Shown: positions 27,852 to 35,819 of the stretch, piece by piece | Layout of the letters: every line of letters starts with the position of its first letter | Position numbering within the stretch: the stretch's first letter is position 1 | Assembly (NCBI GenBank): GCA_050184295.1 | Contig: JBFXAM010000001.1 | Span: 1 to 64,000, forward strand | DNA length: 64,000 bases | Origin: JBFXAM01 sp050184295 | GTDB lineage: Bacteria; Planctomycetota; Phycisphaerae; UBA1845; Fen-1342 | Reading direction: 5' to 3' | Position numbers and translations under genes: made by a program | Notes under the pieces: model-generated | The model's input: only the letters and a program-made list of their open reading frames with translations | Told to the model about the DNA's origin: nothing | Databases searched by the model: none

Positions 27852-29357
27852 CTACGGGCAGCCGCCGAGTAGCACGCACTCGATGAACGGATCAACGTCG
27901 AAGTTGTTCAGAAGGCCGTCGCGGGTAATGTCATTGTTGCACCAGAGGTCGCAATTGGGATATTCGGCAAGATAGTCCTGGGGCGCGGCTAACGCTAAGA
28001 CGAAAGCGTCGACATCGAAGTTGTTGACTGCCCCGTCCCCGTTCGAGTCTCCCCGGATGTGCCCATCGCAGGCGCTCTTGAATACGAACAGGCGACCCTT
28101 GTCGTCATTCGTGCGATCGTAGGGAGCGCCCACGACGGCGTGGCTCGATATGTTCCCCACGGTTCGCTCGAGACCGGAGATCGACGCCCCAAAACCCGCG
28201 TCGATTGGCGCGTAGTTCACACCGATCCAACGGCAAAGCAGTCGGCCGTCCAATCCGGAGTAACCGAGCACCAACGGGCCACCCGCCGCCAAGCCGACCG
28301 CCGCAACGCCAACATCAGCAAACTGATCGTGATCGAGCCGTCCGACGTTCTCGATCCCGGCAGTGAAGTACCAATCGAGCTCCCGCGGAACTTCCCAGAG
28401 AACCTGCCCTGTAGCGCTGGAGTAAGCGCGAAGCATGGAATCCTGATCCGGCGATACGAGCGCAACGATGTCACGTCGCTGATCTCCGTCGATGTCGTCC
28501 ACGACAGTCACGACCGATGGATCTGAGTTCATCAGTGGCATCATGCCAAGGTCTTGAACGATGGTCCCCGTCGATCCGGATACGATGAGGAAGTGCGACT
28601 CGTGTTGACCGGCGTCGTGGTACCGGTCCCCGAGCAGGACGAAGAAGTCAGCGAACCCGTCGAAATCGTAGTCTCCCATGGGTCGAATGCGTAGCCCGAG
28701 GTCGCGATTATCGACCTGCTCCGTGGAGTGGAGCTTCACATGGTACAAAGCGGCGCCAGTCCGCCCGGAGTAGACATAGACGACGCCCTGCGCGGACCAC
28801 GGTAGATCCCAGACGTACTCGCGGGGATCAGCCACTGCGAAATCAGGGACGGCGTCTCCATCAAGATCACCGACGCTGGCGGATTCCATTCCGAACTCGA
28901 TGGAGTCGTCAGGGTGACCGACGAAGTGAATCAGCCGTTGTCCTGTGCGACCTGAATAAACGCTCGCAAACCCAGGTTGGGGCGACGCGGAGCTGGTCAG
29001 GACGTCTTGACGCCCGTCCGAATCTACGTCCCCGGCTGGCCGGACCACGTTGCCGAGCCGGAGGAAGGGAGAGTCGCCACGAATGTCCTGCAGGACCGAC
29101 CAGTCCGCACCGGAGAGGAGAAGGATGCGACCGCGTTCATCGAGATAGTCTGGCCACCCGGGATCCCCGACCGCAAGGTCGCCGAATCCGTCGCCGTTCA
29201 CATCGCCAACGTCGGTCACGGTTTGGCCGAACCATCGGCTTTCGGCGTCGCTGCTGACTGTCTGGGCGAGCCCACATTGCGCAGCGCACCGCGGAGTGGA
29301 TGCTGGAAAGAAGAACGTAGTGATCGCGACCACGATTGTTGCAGTGCACAGCTTCAT
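27852..29357 (-). CDS. Secreted FG-GAP (integrin alpha-type) repeat protein with dockerin-like C-terminus
   Basis: The ATG at 29357 follows GGAGG and opens a signal peptide (MKLCTATIVVAITTFFFPAS). The body has about six to seven beta-propeller blades, marked by DVNGDGFGDLAVGDPG, DVDSDGRQDVLTSS, DLDGDAVPDFAVADP, DYDFDGFADFFVLLG and DIDGDQRRDIVALV; the loops are calcium-binding. It ends with DSNGDGAVNNFDVDAF and DITRDGLLNNFDVDPF, the dockerin-like pair seen elsewhere in the window. The base composition is clearly lower in GC than the neighbours, which may mean later acquisition or a different expression class. It is probably an extracellular binding protein. Confidence 0.85.
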   Translation of the reverse strand: MKLCTATIVVAITTFFFPASTPRCAAQCGLAQTVSSDAESRWFGQTVTDVGDVNGDGFGDLAVGDPGWPDYLDERGRILLLSGADWSVLQDIRGDSPFLRLGNVVRPAGDVDSDGRQDVLTSSASPQPGFASVYSGRTGQRLIHFVGHPDDSIEFGMESASVGDLDGDAVPDFAVADPREYVWDLPWSAQGVVYVYSGRTGAALYHVKLHSTEQVDNRDLGLRIRPMGDYDFDGFADFFVLLGDRYHDAGQHESHFLIVSGSTGTIVQDLGMMPLMNSDPSVVTVVDDIDGDQRRDIVALVSPDQDSMLRAYSSATGQVLWEVPRELDWYFTAGIENVGRLDHDQFADVGVAAVGLAAGGPLVLGYSGLDGRLLCRWIGVNYAPIDAGFGASISGLERTVGNISSHAVVGAPYDRTNDDKGRLFVFKSACDGHIRGDSNGDGAVNNFDVDAFVLALAAPQDYLAEYPNCDLWCNNDITRDGLLNNFDVDPFIECVLLGGCP

Positions 29358-29560
29358 GGCGGCCTCCACAAATGGGTCCGGGCCGCACGGGGGAGTACAC
29401 ATCCGGACCCGGGCTGGAATTCGCGCTCTGACTTGGCGAGCGCGATCTTCTGATCATTAGCAATTGGCGTTCCTCCCGTGTGAAGCGCAGAAAAACGCGT
29501 GGCGCGTGGCAGGTCAAGTGCGCCGCAAACGCTACGGCCGACGCGACAAAACTCGTAGTG

Positions 29561-29584
29561 GGGGAATTTCCCCAACCCGTTGGG
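29561..29584. promoter_or_regulatory. Overlapping palindromes upstream of the FG-GAP gene
   Basis: GGGGAA-T-TTCCCC (29561-29573) runs into CCCAAC-CC-GTTGGG (29571-29584), and a further CCCCAAC occurs at 29592-29598. The site lies about 200 bases before the FG-GAP start in otherwise gene-free DNA, so it could be an operator. No regulator is identified. Confidence 0.3.
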
Positions 29585-29940
29585 TGATTTGCCCCAACTC
29601 CCGGGTGCGTCGAGTGGACATCGTCCTGGCGTTCGCCGCCGCCGTGGAAGTCTCTGGGCTTATGAAACGCTGTGCGACGAGGCGGCAGCGACAGGGCACA
29701 CCCGCAGCCTGATCCTTCGCCTTCGATGCAGGTCACGATCCGCGGGCGGTGCTTTGCTCCGGACCCACCGGGCTACGGCCGACCAACCGTCGGGCTGTGC
29801 CGGGGAGGCGGCTTCGCGCACCGCGGCTCGCCCCGGCGGCGGCTCCACCGTCAGCGCGCTTCGCGCTCCGCAGCCCGCCGGCTCCGCACGGGGCGGCGCT
29901 GTGCGTGGGCGCTCCGGGACGCGCGTGGGTGCGTGCCTTG

Positions 29941-30124
29941 TCACGCCGAAGGCGTGAGAGTTCGTCGCCGGGCGTGAAGCACAGCGCCACGCCCGGTCGG
30001 CGGGCGGCCCGGCCCACACGACTTGCAGCCCTACGGCCTGGTCGTATTACTCGTTCGCGGGCGAGGTTCGGAGTGTCGCGTCGCTTCACCCCCGGCGACG
30101 GACGACAAGCCATTCGAGCTGAAC
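29941..30124. repeat. Intergenic repeat copies B and C in inverted orientation
   Basis: Copy B (29941-29994, minus) and copy C (30071-30124, plus) face each other. CGTCGCCGGGCGTGAAGC at 29963-29980 is the reverse complement of 30083-30100 at 17 of 18 positions. Copy B also contains the perfect small hairpins TCACGCC-GAA-GGCGTGA and GGGCGTG ... CACGCCC. Both copies resemble copy A at 17832-17887. The surrounding 29358-30347 (about 990 bases) has no gene I can support; its open frames are composition artefacts. Confidence 0.55.
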
Positions 30125-30228
30125 TTCACCTCGCCGACTCGCGACCACCGCGGGGGTTAAGCCCCTCCCGTCGCGCTCGGCCAAATTTCCGGCGCACGGC
30201 AGTCTGCAACCTCTCCGCCGCGTTCGAC

Positions 30229-30234
30229 TATAAA
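30229..30234 (+). promoter_or_regulatory. Possible -10 element before the GspE/PilB gene
   Basis: TATAAA within GACTATAAACTAG lies about 114 bases before the ATG at 30348. No convincing -35 hexamer accompanies it; CTGCAA lies 19 bases upstream. Confidence 0.25.
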
Positions 30235-30347
30235 CTAGTGGTGAGTTCCGCGCGCCGGGCGGGGCATGGCCGAACGCCGCGTGCCTGGTGCGTAAGTCGT
30301 TTTTTCCAAACAGGTTGCAAGCACATGCCCGCGCGAGGTTATCCGCG

Positions 30348-32027
30348 ATGACCGTAGGCGAAACGCTGGTCGCACGAGGACTGATTTCCGCCCAGCAACT
30401 GGCTGCCGCCGCCGCCGCCAAATCGCCCGGCAACGAGCGGATCGATCAGGTTCTGGTCCGCAGCGGGGCGGTCCGCGAGCGCGACGTCCTCCAGATTCTC
30501 AGCGAGCAGCTCGCGATCCCGGTCATGGAGCTCAACGAGAACGAGATCGACCCCGAGCTGCTCAAGCTCGTTCCCAGCAAGCTCGTCCACAAGTACTGCC
30601 TGATGCCCGTCAAGCGCAACGGCCGCGGCGTCAAGGTCGCGACCGCCGACCCCTACAACGTGTACGCGCTCGACGAGCTGCGCACCTGCATCAACCTGCC
30701 GATCGAGCCCGTGCTCGCCACCCGCGCCGAGATCAACAAGATGATCAAGGCGTTCTACGGCGTGGGCGGCGAAGTCATCAACGAGATGGTGCAGGACAGC
30801 GACGACATCGAGGTGCTCGACCAGATTTCGGTCGAGTCGGCCGATCTCGACGTGCAGATGGCCCAGGAGGCCAGCGTCGTCAAGCTGGTCAATGAAATCC
30901 TCATCGAAGCGATTGACCAGCGCGCCAGCGATATTCACTTCGAGCCGTACGAAGGCGACTTCCGCGTCCGCTACCGCATCGACGGCGTGCTGCACATCGC
31001 CAACGTACCCGTCGAAATCCGCCGCTTTCAGAACGCCATCATCAGCCGCGTCAAGATTCTCAGCAGCCTCAACATCGCCGAGAAGCGCCTGCCGCAGGAC
31101 GGCGGATTCAAGATCAAGGTGCACGGGCGCGAGATCGACCTGCGCGTGAGCGTGATCCCGACGGCGTTTGGCGAAGGCGTGGTGCTGCGCATTCTCGACA
31201 AGATGTCGGTGAAGCTCGATCTGCCGCAGCTCGGCATGGAAGGGCCGACCTACGCGACGTTCCAGGACATGATCAACCGTCCGCACGGCATTCTGCTGGT
31301 CACGGGTCCGACGGGCAGCGGCAAGACGACGACGCTCTATGCCGCGCTGAGCGAGATCGTCAGCCCGGAGCTGAAGATTCTGACGGTCGAGGATCCGGTC
31401 GAGTATTACCTCGAAGGCATCAACCAGGTGCAGGTGATTCCGAAGATCGGGCTCACCTTCGCACGCGCGCTGCGCAGCTTCCTGCGGCACGATCCCGACG
31501 TGATCCTCGTGGGCGAAATTCGCGACAAGGAGACCGCCGAAGTCGCGATCAACGCCTCGCTCACCGGTCACCTCGTCTTCAGCACGTTGCACACCAACGA
31601 CGCCGTCAGCGCGACCACGCGCCTGCTCGACATGGGCGTCGAGCCGTTCCTGATCTCCAGCTCCGTCGAAGCGGTGATGGCGCAGCGGCTCGTGCGGCTC
31701 GTCTGTAAGCATTGCAAAGAGGATTACGTTCCCGAGCACCCGCAGACGCTGCCGCGCGACTTCGAGTACAAGAAGGGTGAAAAGCTGTGGCGCGGGCGCG
31801 GGTGTCGCGAGTGTCGCATGACGGGCTATGCGGGGCGTCGGGCCGTGTTCGAGCTGATGGTGATGAACGACGAGATCCGCGAGCTGGTGAACAAGCGCCA
31901 GTCGGCGTCGGCGCTGCTGCCGGCGGCGCGGGCGAACGGCCTCGTGTTGCTGCGCGAGGACGGCTGGCGGCTGGTGCGGGCGGGGCTGACGACGCCGGAA
32001 GAGGTCGTGCGCGCGACAAAGGCGTAG
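30348..32027 (+). CDS. GspE/PilB-family secretion or pilus assembly ATPase
   Basis: I start it at the ATG at 30348 (MTVGETLVARGLIS), the usual family beginning, not at the longer frame from 30288. The N-terminal MshEN/GspE-N-like domain (about 1-150) is followed by the hexameric ATPase core with Walker A GPTGSGKT at 320-327, Walker B/Asp box DPDVILVGEIRDKETA, and the His box HTNDA. The zinc tetracysteine is present as CKHC ... CREC. At 559 residues it is a full-length enzyme that powers pilin or pseudopilin assembly at the inner membrane. No gspF, gspD or pilC lies in the window, so GspE and PilB cannot be separated. The pseudopilin at 26.2 kb is a possible client. Confidence 0.92.
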   Translation: MTVGETLVARGLISAQQLAAAAAAKSPGNERIDQVLVRSGAVRERDVLQILSEQLAIPVMELNENEIDPELLKLVPSKLVHKYCLMPVKRNGRGVKVATADPYNVYALDELRTCINLPIEPVLATRAEINKMIKAFYGVGGEVINEMVQDSDDIEVLDQISVESADLDVQMAQEASVVKLVNEILIEAIDQRASDIHFEPYEGDFRVRYRIDGVLHIANVPVEIRRFQNAIISRVKILSSLNIAEKRLPQDGGFKIKVHGREIDLRVSVIPTAFGEGVVLRILDKMSVKLDLPQLGMEGPTYATFQDMINRPHGILLVTGPTGSGKTTTLYAALSEIVSPELKILTVEDPVEYYLEGINQVQVIPKIGLTFARALRSFLRHDPDVILVGEIRDKETAEVAINASLTGHLVFSTLHTNDAVSATTRLLDMGVEPFLISSSVEAVMAQRLVRLVCKHCKEDYVPEHPQTLPRDFEYKKGEKLWRGRGCRECRMTGYAGRRAVFELMVMNDEIRELVNKRQSASALLPAARANGLVLLREDGWRLVRAGLTTPEEVVRATKA

Positions 32028-32247
32028 TCGCGTTCCGGCGGCCAGCGGAAGGGCTGAGAAGCTCGCCCGAGGGGGCGCATGCACACACTGGATCCGGGCC
32101 CGAGGCGCCAGCGCGCAGCCGTTCTCAAACGCACGGTTCCGAATCCGTCGCAGTGCCGTCGCGCAGCGGTCAGGCGTTCGGCGAATCGTCCCTGCGCCGA
32201 CTGCGTGAGACTGCGATTGCGCTGCGAGTTTCTCGCCCGGGCGTCGG

Positions 32248-33936
32248 CTATGGCGCGGTCAAGGTGGTCGCCCGTTCGTGCACAGTGCGATCGTTGCGCA
32301 AGAAGAGATAGATATTGAACCTGGGATTGTCGGCCGCAAGCGTGTAGTGGGCGTCCATCCACGGCTTGATCGGGTCGCTCGACTCGGGATAGCCCGACAG
32401 CCCGTGGATCATGTCGTAGGTGTTGGCGGACATCGCGATCAGCTCGGGCGGCGATCTCATCAGCGTGTCGTAGAGCTCGCGCTTGATGAAGTCAGCTTGC
32501 GCGCCTACCTGGCCGATCTTCTCCGTCGTAGTAAAGCGGCACGCATTCAGCCGGCGCGCCTGAAGATATACGCCGGGCAAGTAGTCCCAGCACTGGATGC
32601 GATCGCCGGGGCGGGTGAGCGCCGCGACCTCGTTGCCGATCTCCTCCCAGACGGCCGGCTCGCGCTGTTCGATGCGGGCGATGTAGATCTTCGAAACGGT
32701 TTCGAGCTGGCGCTGCCCTGCGCCGAGCGAGAAGTAGCCCATCGCGACAAACGCCGCCGCGACCCACGCGCGCTGTTGCAGGCGTCGCAACAGGCCCATC
32801 TCTGCCTGCAATACGTTCACCAACTGCCCCGCCATCAGCAGCAGCGGCGGCACGATGGGGATGACATAGTGGCGGAAGCGGTGCGGGCTCACCGCGGCGC
32901 CATAGGCCGCGATCGCGAACCAGATCAGGAAGAAGACCATGGCGTGCGGGCAGGTCGGTCGGATCGAGCGCAGCGGCGCCTCGATCTCCGGCGGCGTCAG
33001 GCGCGGGCGAACCCACCAGAGAAACGCGTGCAGCAGCGCCGCGATCGCCATGAGAATCGGCAGTAGCAGCACGGCCAGCACTTCCTGGCTGAGCAGCATG
33101 TAGTTGACATAGATGTCGAAGAACTTGCTGTGTCCCACGGCGAAGTACGCGCGATTGAACGTCACCGTCGCAAACCACGCCTCGGCGAGTGCGCCCTGGG
33201 AAGCGAGATACGCGCTCGCCGCCGTCAGCGTCAGCGCGAGCCCCGCGACCAGCAGGACGCCGCGGCGCACGCCGGCGGCGACCGACAGGTCGCGCGTGAA
33301 CATCAGGAAGATGGTGTGCAGGCCCATCGCGCCCCACGCCGCCAGGCCCACCTGTTTGCACAACGCCGCACAGCCACAGAGCGCCCCGACCACCAGCCAC
33401 TTGAACCAGCGGTCGCGGGCATGCGCGCGGATGTAGATCAGCGCCGCAGCGAGCTCGAACGCGACGAGAAACGTCTCGGTGCGGTTGGCGCCGGTCTGGT
33501 AGTACGCGTGCGTGAGGTAGAAGCTCGCGATGATGGTCGCGACCGCGGCGGCGTCGCGGAAATACAGCGAGCTGCAAATGCAGAAGAAGCAGGCATGCGC
33601 GGCACACAAAGCGAGTACGCACAGCGCGATCACGCCGCCGTAGTGTTCGCCGCCGCCGAGCAGAAACCCGAGCGCGTTGATCCAGTAGATTCCCGGCGGC
33701 TTGTTGTCCCAGACATCGAGATAAACGGTGGCGCCGTGCAGGATGCGCCAGCCGTAGTAGCCGAACATCTGGTCATCGACCACGTCGATGCGCAGGTGTG
33801 CCGCAAACTGCGAGAGCACGATGAGCGGCACGACGACCAGCGCCATCGCGCCGATCAGCACGCCGAGCGCGCTCGGGCGGCCCGGGCTTGGGAGTTCGGG
33901 GGACGCAGGAGCGGGCGTCGGCGAGCCGGCGTTCAC
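32248..33936 (-). CDS. GT39/ArnT-like polytopic glycosyltransferase
   Basis: The start is a GTG at 33936. The 562-residue protein has about 10-11 membrane helices; the first is near 25-45. The first extracytoplasmic loop has acidic residues in VVDDQMFGYYGWRILHG and later DVWDNKPPGIYW, the pattern expected for dolichyl/undecaprenyl-phosphate sugar transferases (GT39, PMT_2). The C-terminal third is soluble and extracytoplasmic. Such enzymes move a sugar from a lipid carrier to protein or lipid in the periplasm. The acceptor is unknown. It is convergent with the GspE/PilB gene; the gap 32028-32247 holds nothing clear. Confidence 0.8.
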   Translation of the reverse strand: MNAGSPTPAPASPELPSPGRPSALGVLIGAMALVVVPLIVLSQFAAHLRIDVVDDQMFGYYGWRILHGATVYLDVWDNKPPGIYWINALGFLLGGGEHYGGVIALCVLALCAAHACFFCICSSLYFRDAAAVATIIASFYLTHAYYQTGANRTETFLVAFELAAALIYIRAHARDRWFKWLVVGALCGCAALCKQVGLAAWGAMGLHTIFLMFTRDLSVAAGVRRGVLLVAGLALTLTAASAYLASQGALAEAWFATVTFNRAYFAVGHSKFFDIYVNYMLLSQEVLAVLLLPILMAIAALLHAFLWWVRPRLTPPEIEAPLRSIRPTCPHAMVFFLIWFAIAAYGAAVSPHRFRHYVIPIVPPLLLMAGQLVNVLQAEMGLLRRLQQRAWVAAAFVAMGYFSLGAGQRQLETVSKIYIARIEQREPAVWEEIGNEVAALTRPGDRIQCWDYLPGVYLQARRLNACRFTTTEKIGQVGAQADFIKRELYDTLMRSPPELIAMSANTYDMIHGLSGYPESSDPIKPWMDAHYTLAADNPRFNIYLFLRNDRTVHERATTLTAP

Positions 33937-34012
33937 GGAGAGCGTACCCCGGTCGGCGCGGCGTGCGCCGCTGGAACAAGCGTTGTCCGGCAGGCCGCGG
34001 ACGCGACCGGCA

Positions 34013-35419
34013 TCACTCGGCCGGCAGCGGGATCTCGCCGGCGTAGCCGGTCAGGTGCAGAAACGCGTTCTGGTTCAGCACCGGAATGTACATGGTGAGC
34101 GCCTGCTGGATCAGGTCCTTGAAGCGCGCGAGGGCCCGGGCCTTGTCGTCGGCGAGGGCCTTGACGATCACGCTGACCGGTTCGCCCGGCGCGAGCTGCG
34201 GCACGTCGGGGGCGCGGCCGATGACGACGAAGTCGACCGTCTCGTCGAGCGCGTCGACGGTCTGGCCGCCCCATTGGCGGACCATGCTGCGCACGCGCTC
34301 CGGCCCGTCGGGCTCGGGTACCCCGTCGTAGTTCAGGTCATAGTCGCCGACGATCAGGAACTTGGGCAGCCGGCCGCGCTCGAACGCGATGTTCACGACG
34401 GCGTCGCCTTCGAGAATCGGCTGGCCCGGCTCGACGCGCTCGACGCGGCACTCCGCGGTGTTCTCCATGACGGCGGTGACTTCGACTGCGGCCTTGCCGC
34501 GCAGCTCGCGCACCGGCTCGCGCGACTGGGCATAGACCGCAAACCCCATCCCGACCTTGACCTTGTCGGCCTTGCCGAGGTTGATGTAAACGACATCGCT
34601 GCCGGGAATCGCACGCAGGATGCGTCCGTCGGGCTTGGTGAGCAGTTGGGTCGGGTCGAAGGAACGCTTCTGGGCCCGAATCTGCTCTTGCAGCGTGGCG
34701 ATCTGGTTCTCTGCCCGCGCGATCGCGACGTCGCGGTCGCGCATGTCGCGCAGCGTGTCCTGTCGCAGGCGGTTGAGCTCCTGCTGGGCAGCGTCGAGAC
34801 CGGCCTGAAGGTCGCTGAGCTGCTGGTCCTTCTGCCCGAGCGACTCGGTCTTCGACGCGTCGATCTGCTCGATCCGCGTCGACATCGCGGCGACCTGTTC
34901 GCCAAACTCGTCCTTGGCGCCCTTGATCGCTTCCGCGAGGGCCTGGTTCTCGGTCTGAAGATCCTCGATCCGGGTGGTCAGTTCGGCGTTGGACTGCTTG
35001 GTTTCGGCCAACGTCTTTTCGAGTGAACTCACGGCGCCGAAAAGCGAGCCGGCCGGGTCGAGCGCACCCTTGTGCGCGGTCGCCACGCGGTTCAGCAGCA
35101 CGCGGGCGTCGGCCTCGGCGGTGCGGCCCACGGCCTCCTCGCTGCCGGTGACGAGCTTGGCCATCAACTGGATGTCGTCGTTCATGACCTGGAAGGTGGG
35201 CGCGCCGCGGGCGACGGCCTCGTTCGCGTAGTACGCCGGCGGCGAGCCGTACGCGGTGGCTTGGTCGTTGGCACGTTTGGCGCGGACCTCGGCGTCGTTG
35301 ACGCGCGTGAGCGTGATGATGAACGCGACGAGCACGATCAGCAGCAGACCGAGGGTCGTGAAGAGCCCGTAGTGCAACCCGGTCAGACCGCCGCCGCGGC
35401 CCACTGGTCTTCCAGCCAT
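34013..35419 (-). CDS. Membrane-anchored coiled-coil protein with FlgT-like and BRCT-like modules
   Basis: The ATG at 35419 follows AAGGAG. Of the 468 residues, 16-38 form one membrane helix and about 130-250 form a long heptad-rich coiled coil (AELTTRIEDLQTENQALAEA). Residues 260-348 resemble the beta-barrel at the end of FlgT-like proteins (VVYINLGKADKVKVGMGFAVY, then ILEGDAVVN). Residues 353-403 (FLIVGDYDLNYDG ... MVRQWGGQTVDALDETVDFVVIG) resemble a BRCT domain. The topology suggests that the modules lie in the periplasm. I know no characterised relative. A structural role in the envelope is the best guess, and the module calls are by eye. Confidence 0.7.
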   Translation of the reverse strand: MAGRPVGRGGGLTGLHYGLFTTLGLLLIVLVAFIITLTRVNDAEVRAKRANDQATAYGSPPAYYANEAVARGAPTFQVMNDDIQLMAKLVTGSEEAVGRTAEADARVLLNRVATAHKGALDPAGSLFGAVSSLEKTLAETKQSNAELTTRIEDLQTENQALAEAIKGAKDEFGEQVAAMSTRIEQIDASKTESLGQKDQQLSDLQAGLDAAQQELNRLRQDTLRDMRDRDVAIARAENQIATLQEQIRAQKRSFDPTQLLTKPDGRILRAIPGSDVVYINLGKADKVKVGMGFAVYAQSREPVRELRGKAAVEVTAVMENTAECRVERVEPGQPILEGDAVVNIAFERGRLPKFLIVGDYDLNYDGVPEPDGPERVRSMVRQWGGQTVDALDETVDFVVIGRAPDVPQLAPGEPVSVIVKALADDKARALARFKDLIQQALTMYIPVLNQNAFLHLTGYAGEIPLPAE

Positions 35420-35605
35420 TTCATCACTCCTTGCGAGTCACGCGGGAGGGTCCAAACGCGCGCCTTCGGGGGCCGGCCCATTGGGGTGGGCTTGACCGAG
35501 CGACCGCTCGCCGATCGAGCGAGCATCTTGCCCGGGAAAACGCCGGCTGGCAAGGGCCCGCCGGTTTCGGGCAGTGGGTCAGTTTCGTGAAAAAGTGAAT
35601 TCGAA

Positions 35606-35703
35606 TGGGTGGTACGGGCGTCTCGCCGGTGCATGCGGCAGACACGGGGGAGACGCCCGCACCACCCAGACAAGAATGAACGGGCGAGACGCCCGTGCCC
35701 CCC
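35606..35703. repeat. Intergenic repeat with three GGCGTCTCGCC-type units
   Basis: ACGGGCGTCTCGCC at 35613-35626 is followed by inverted versions GGGGAGACGCCCG (35647-35659) and GGGCGAGACGCCCG (35682-35695). The first and second units form an imperfect palindrome with GGTGGT/ACCACC ends. It lies in the 400-base gap 35420-35819 between a coiled-coil gene and a helicase gene, in which I see no gene. Short palindromic repeats of this kind are common in planctomycete intergenic DNA. Confidence 0.55.
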
Positions 35704-35819
35704 GGATCAAACTGACTCACGACCCGTTTTCGAACCACCGCATCCGAGTCGCGGGCTTCAGCGCGCGCGGACGTGCGACGCGTGGTGCGGTGAAGAGTCG
35801 AAACTCGCGCCTCGTCGTC

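Noticed and set aside
29744..30351. Several short open frames in the gap after the FG-GAP gene
   Set aside because: They overlap the inverted repeats, occur on both strands, and have repetitive Arg/Pro/Gly composition without ribosome sites.
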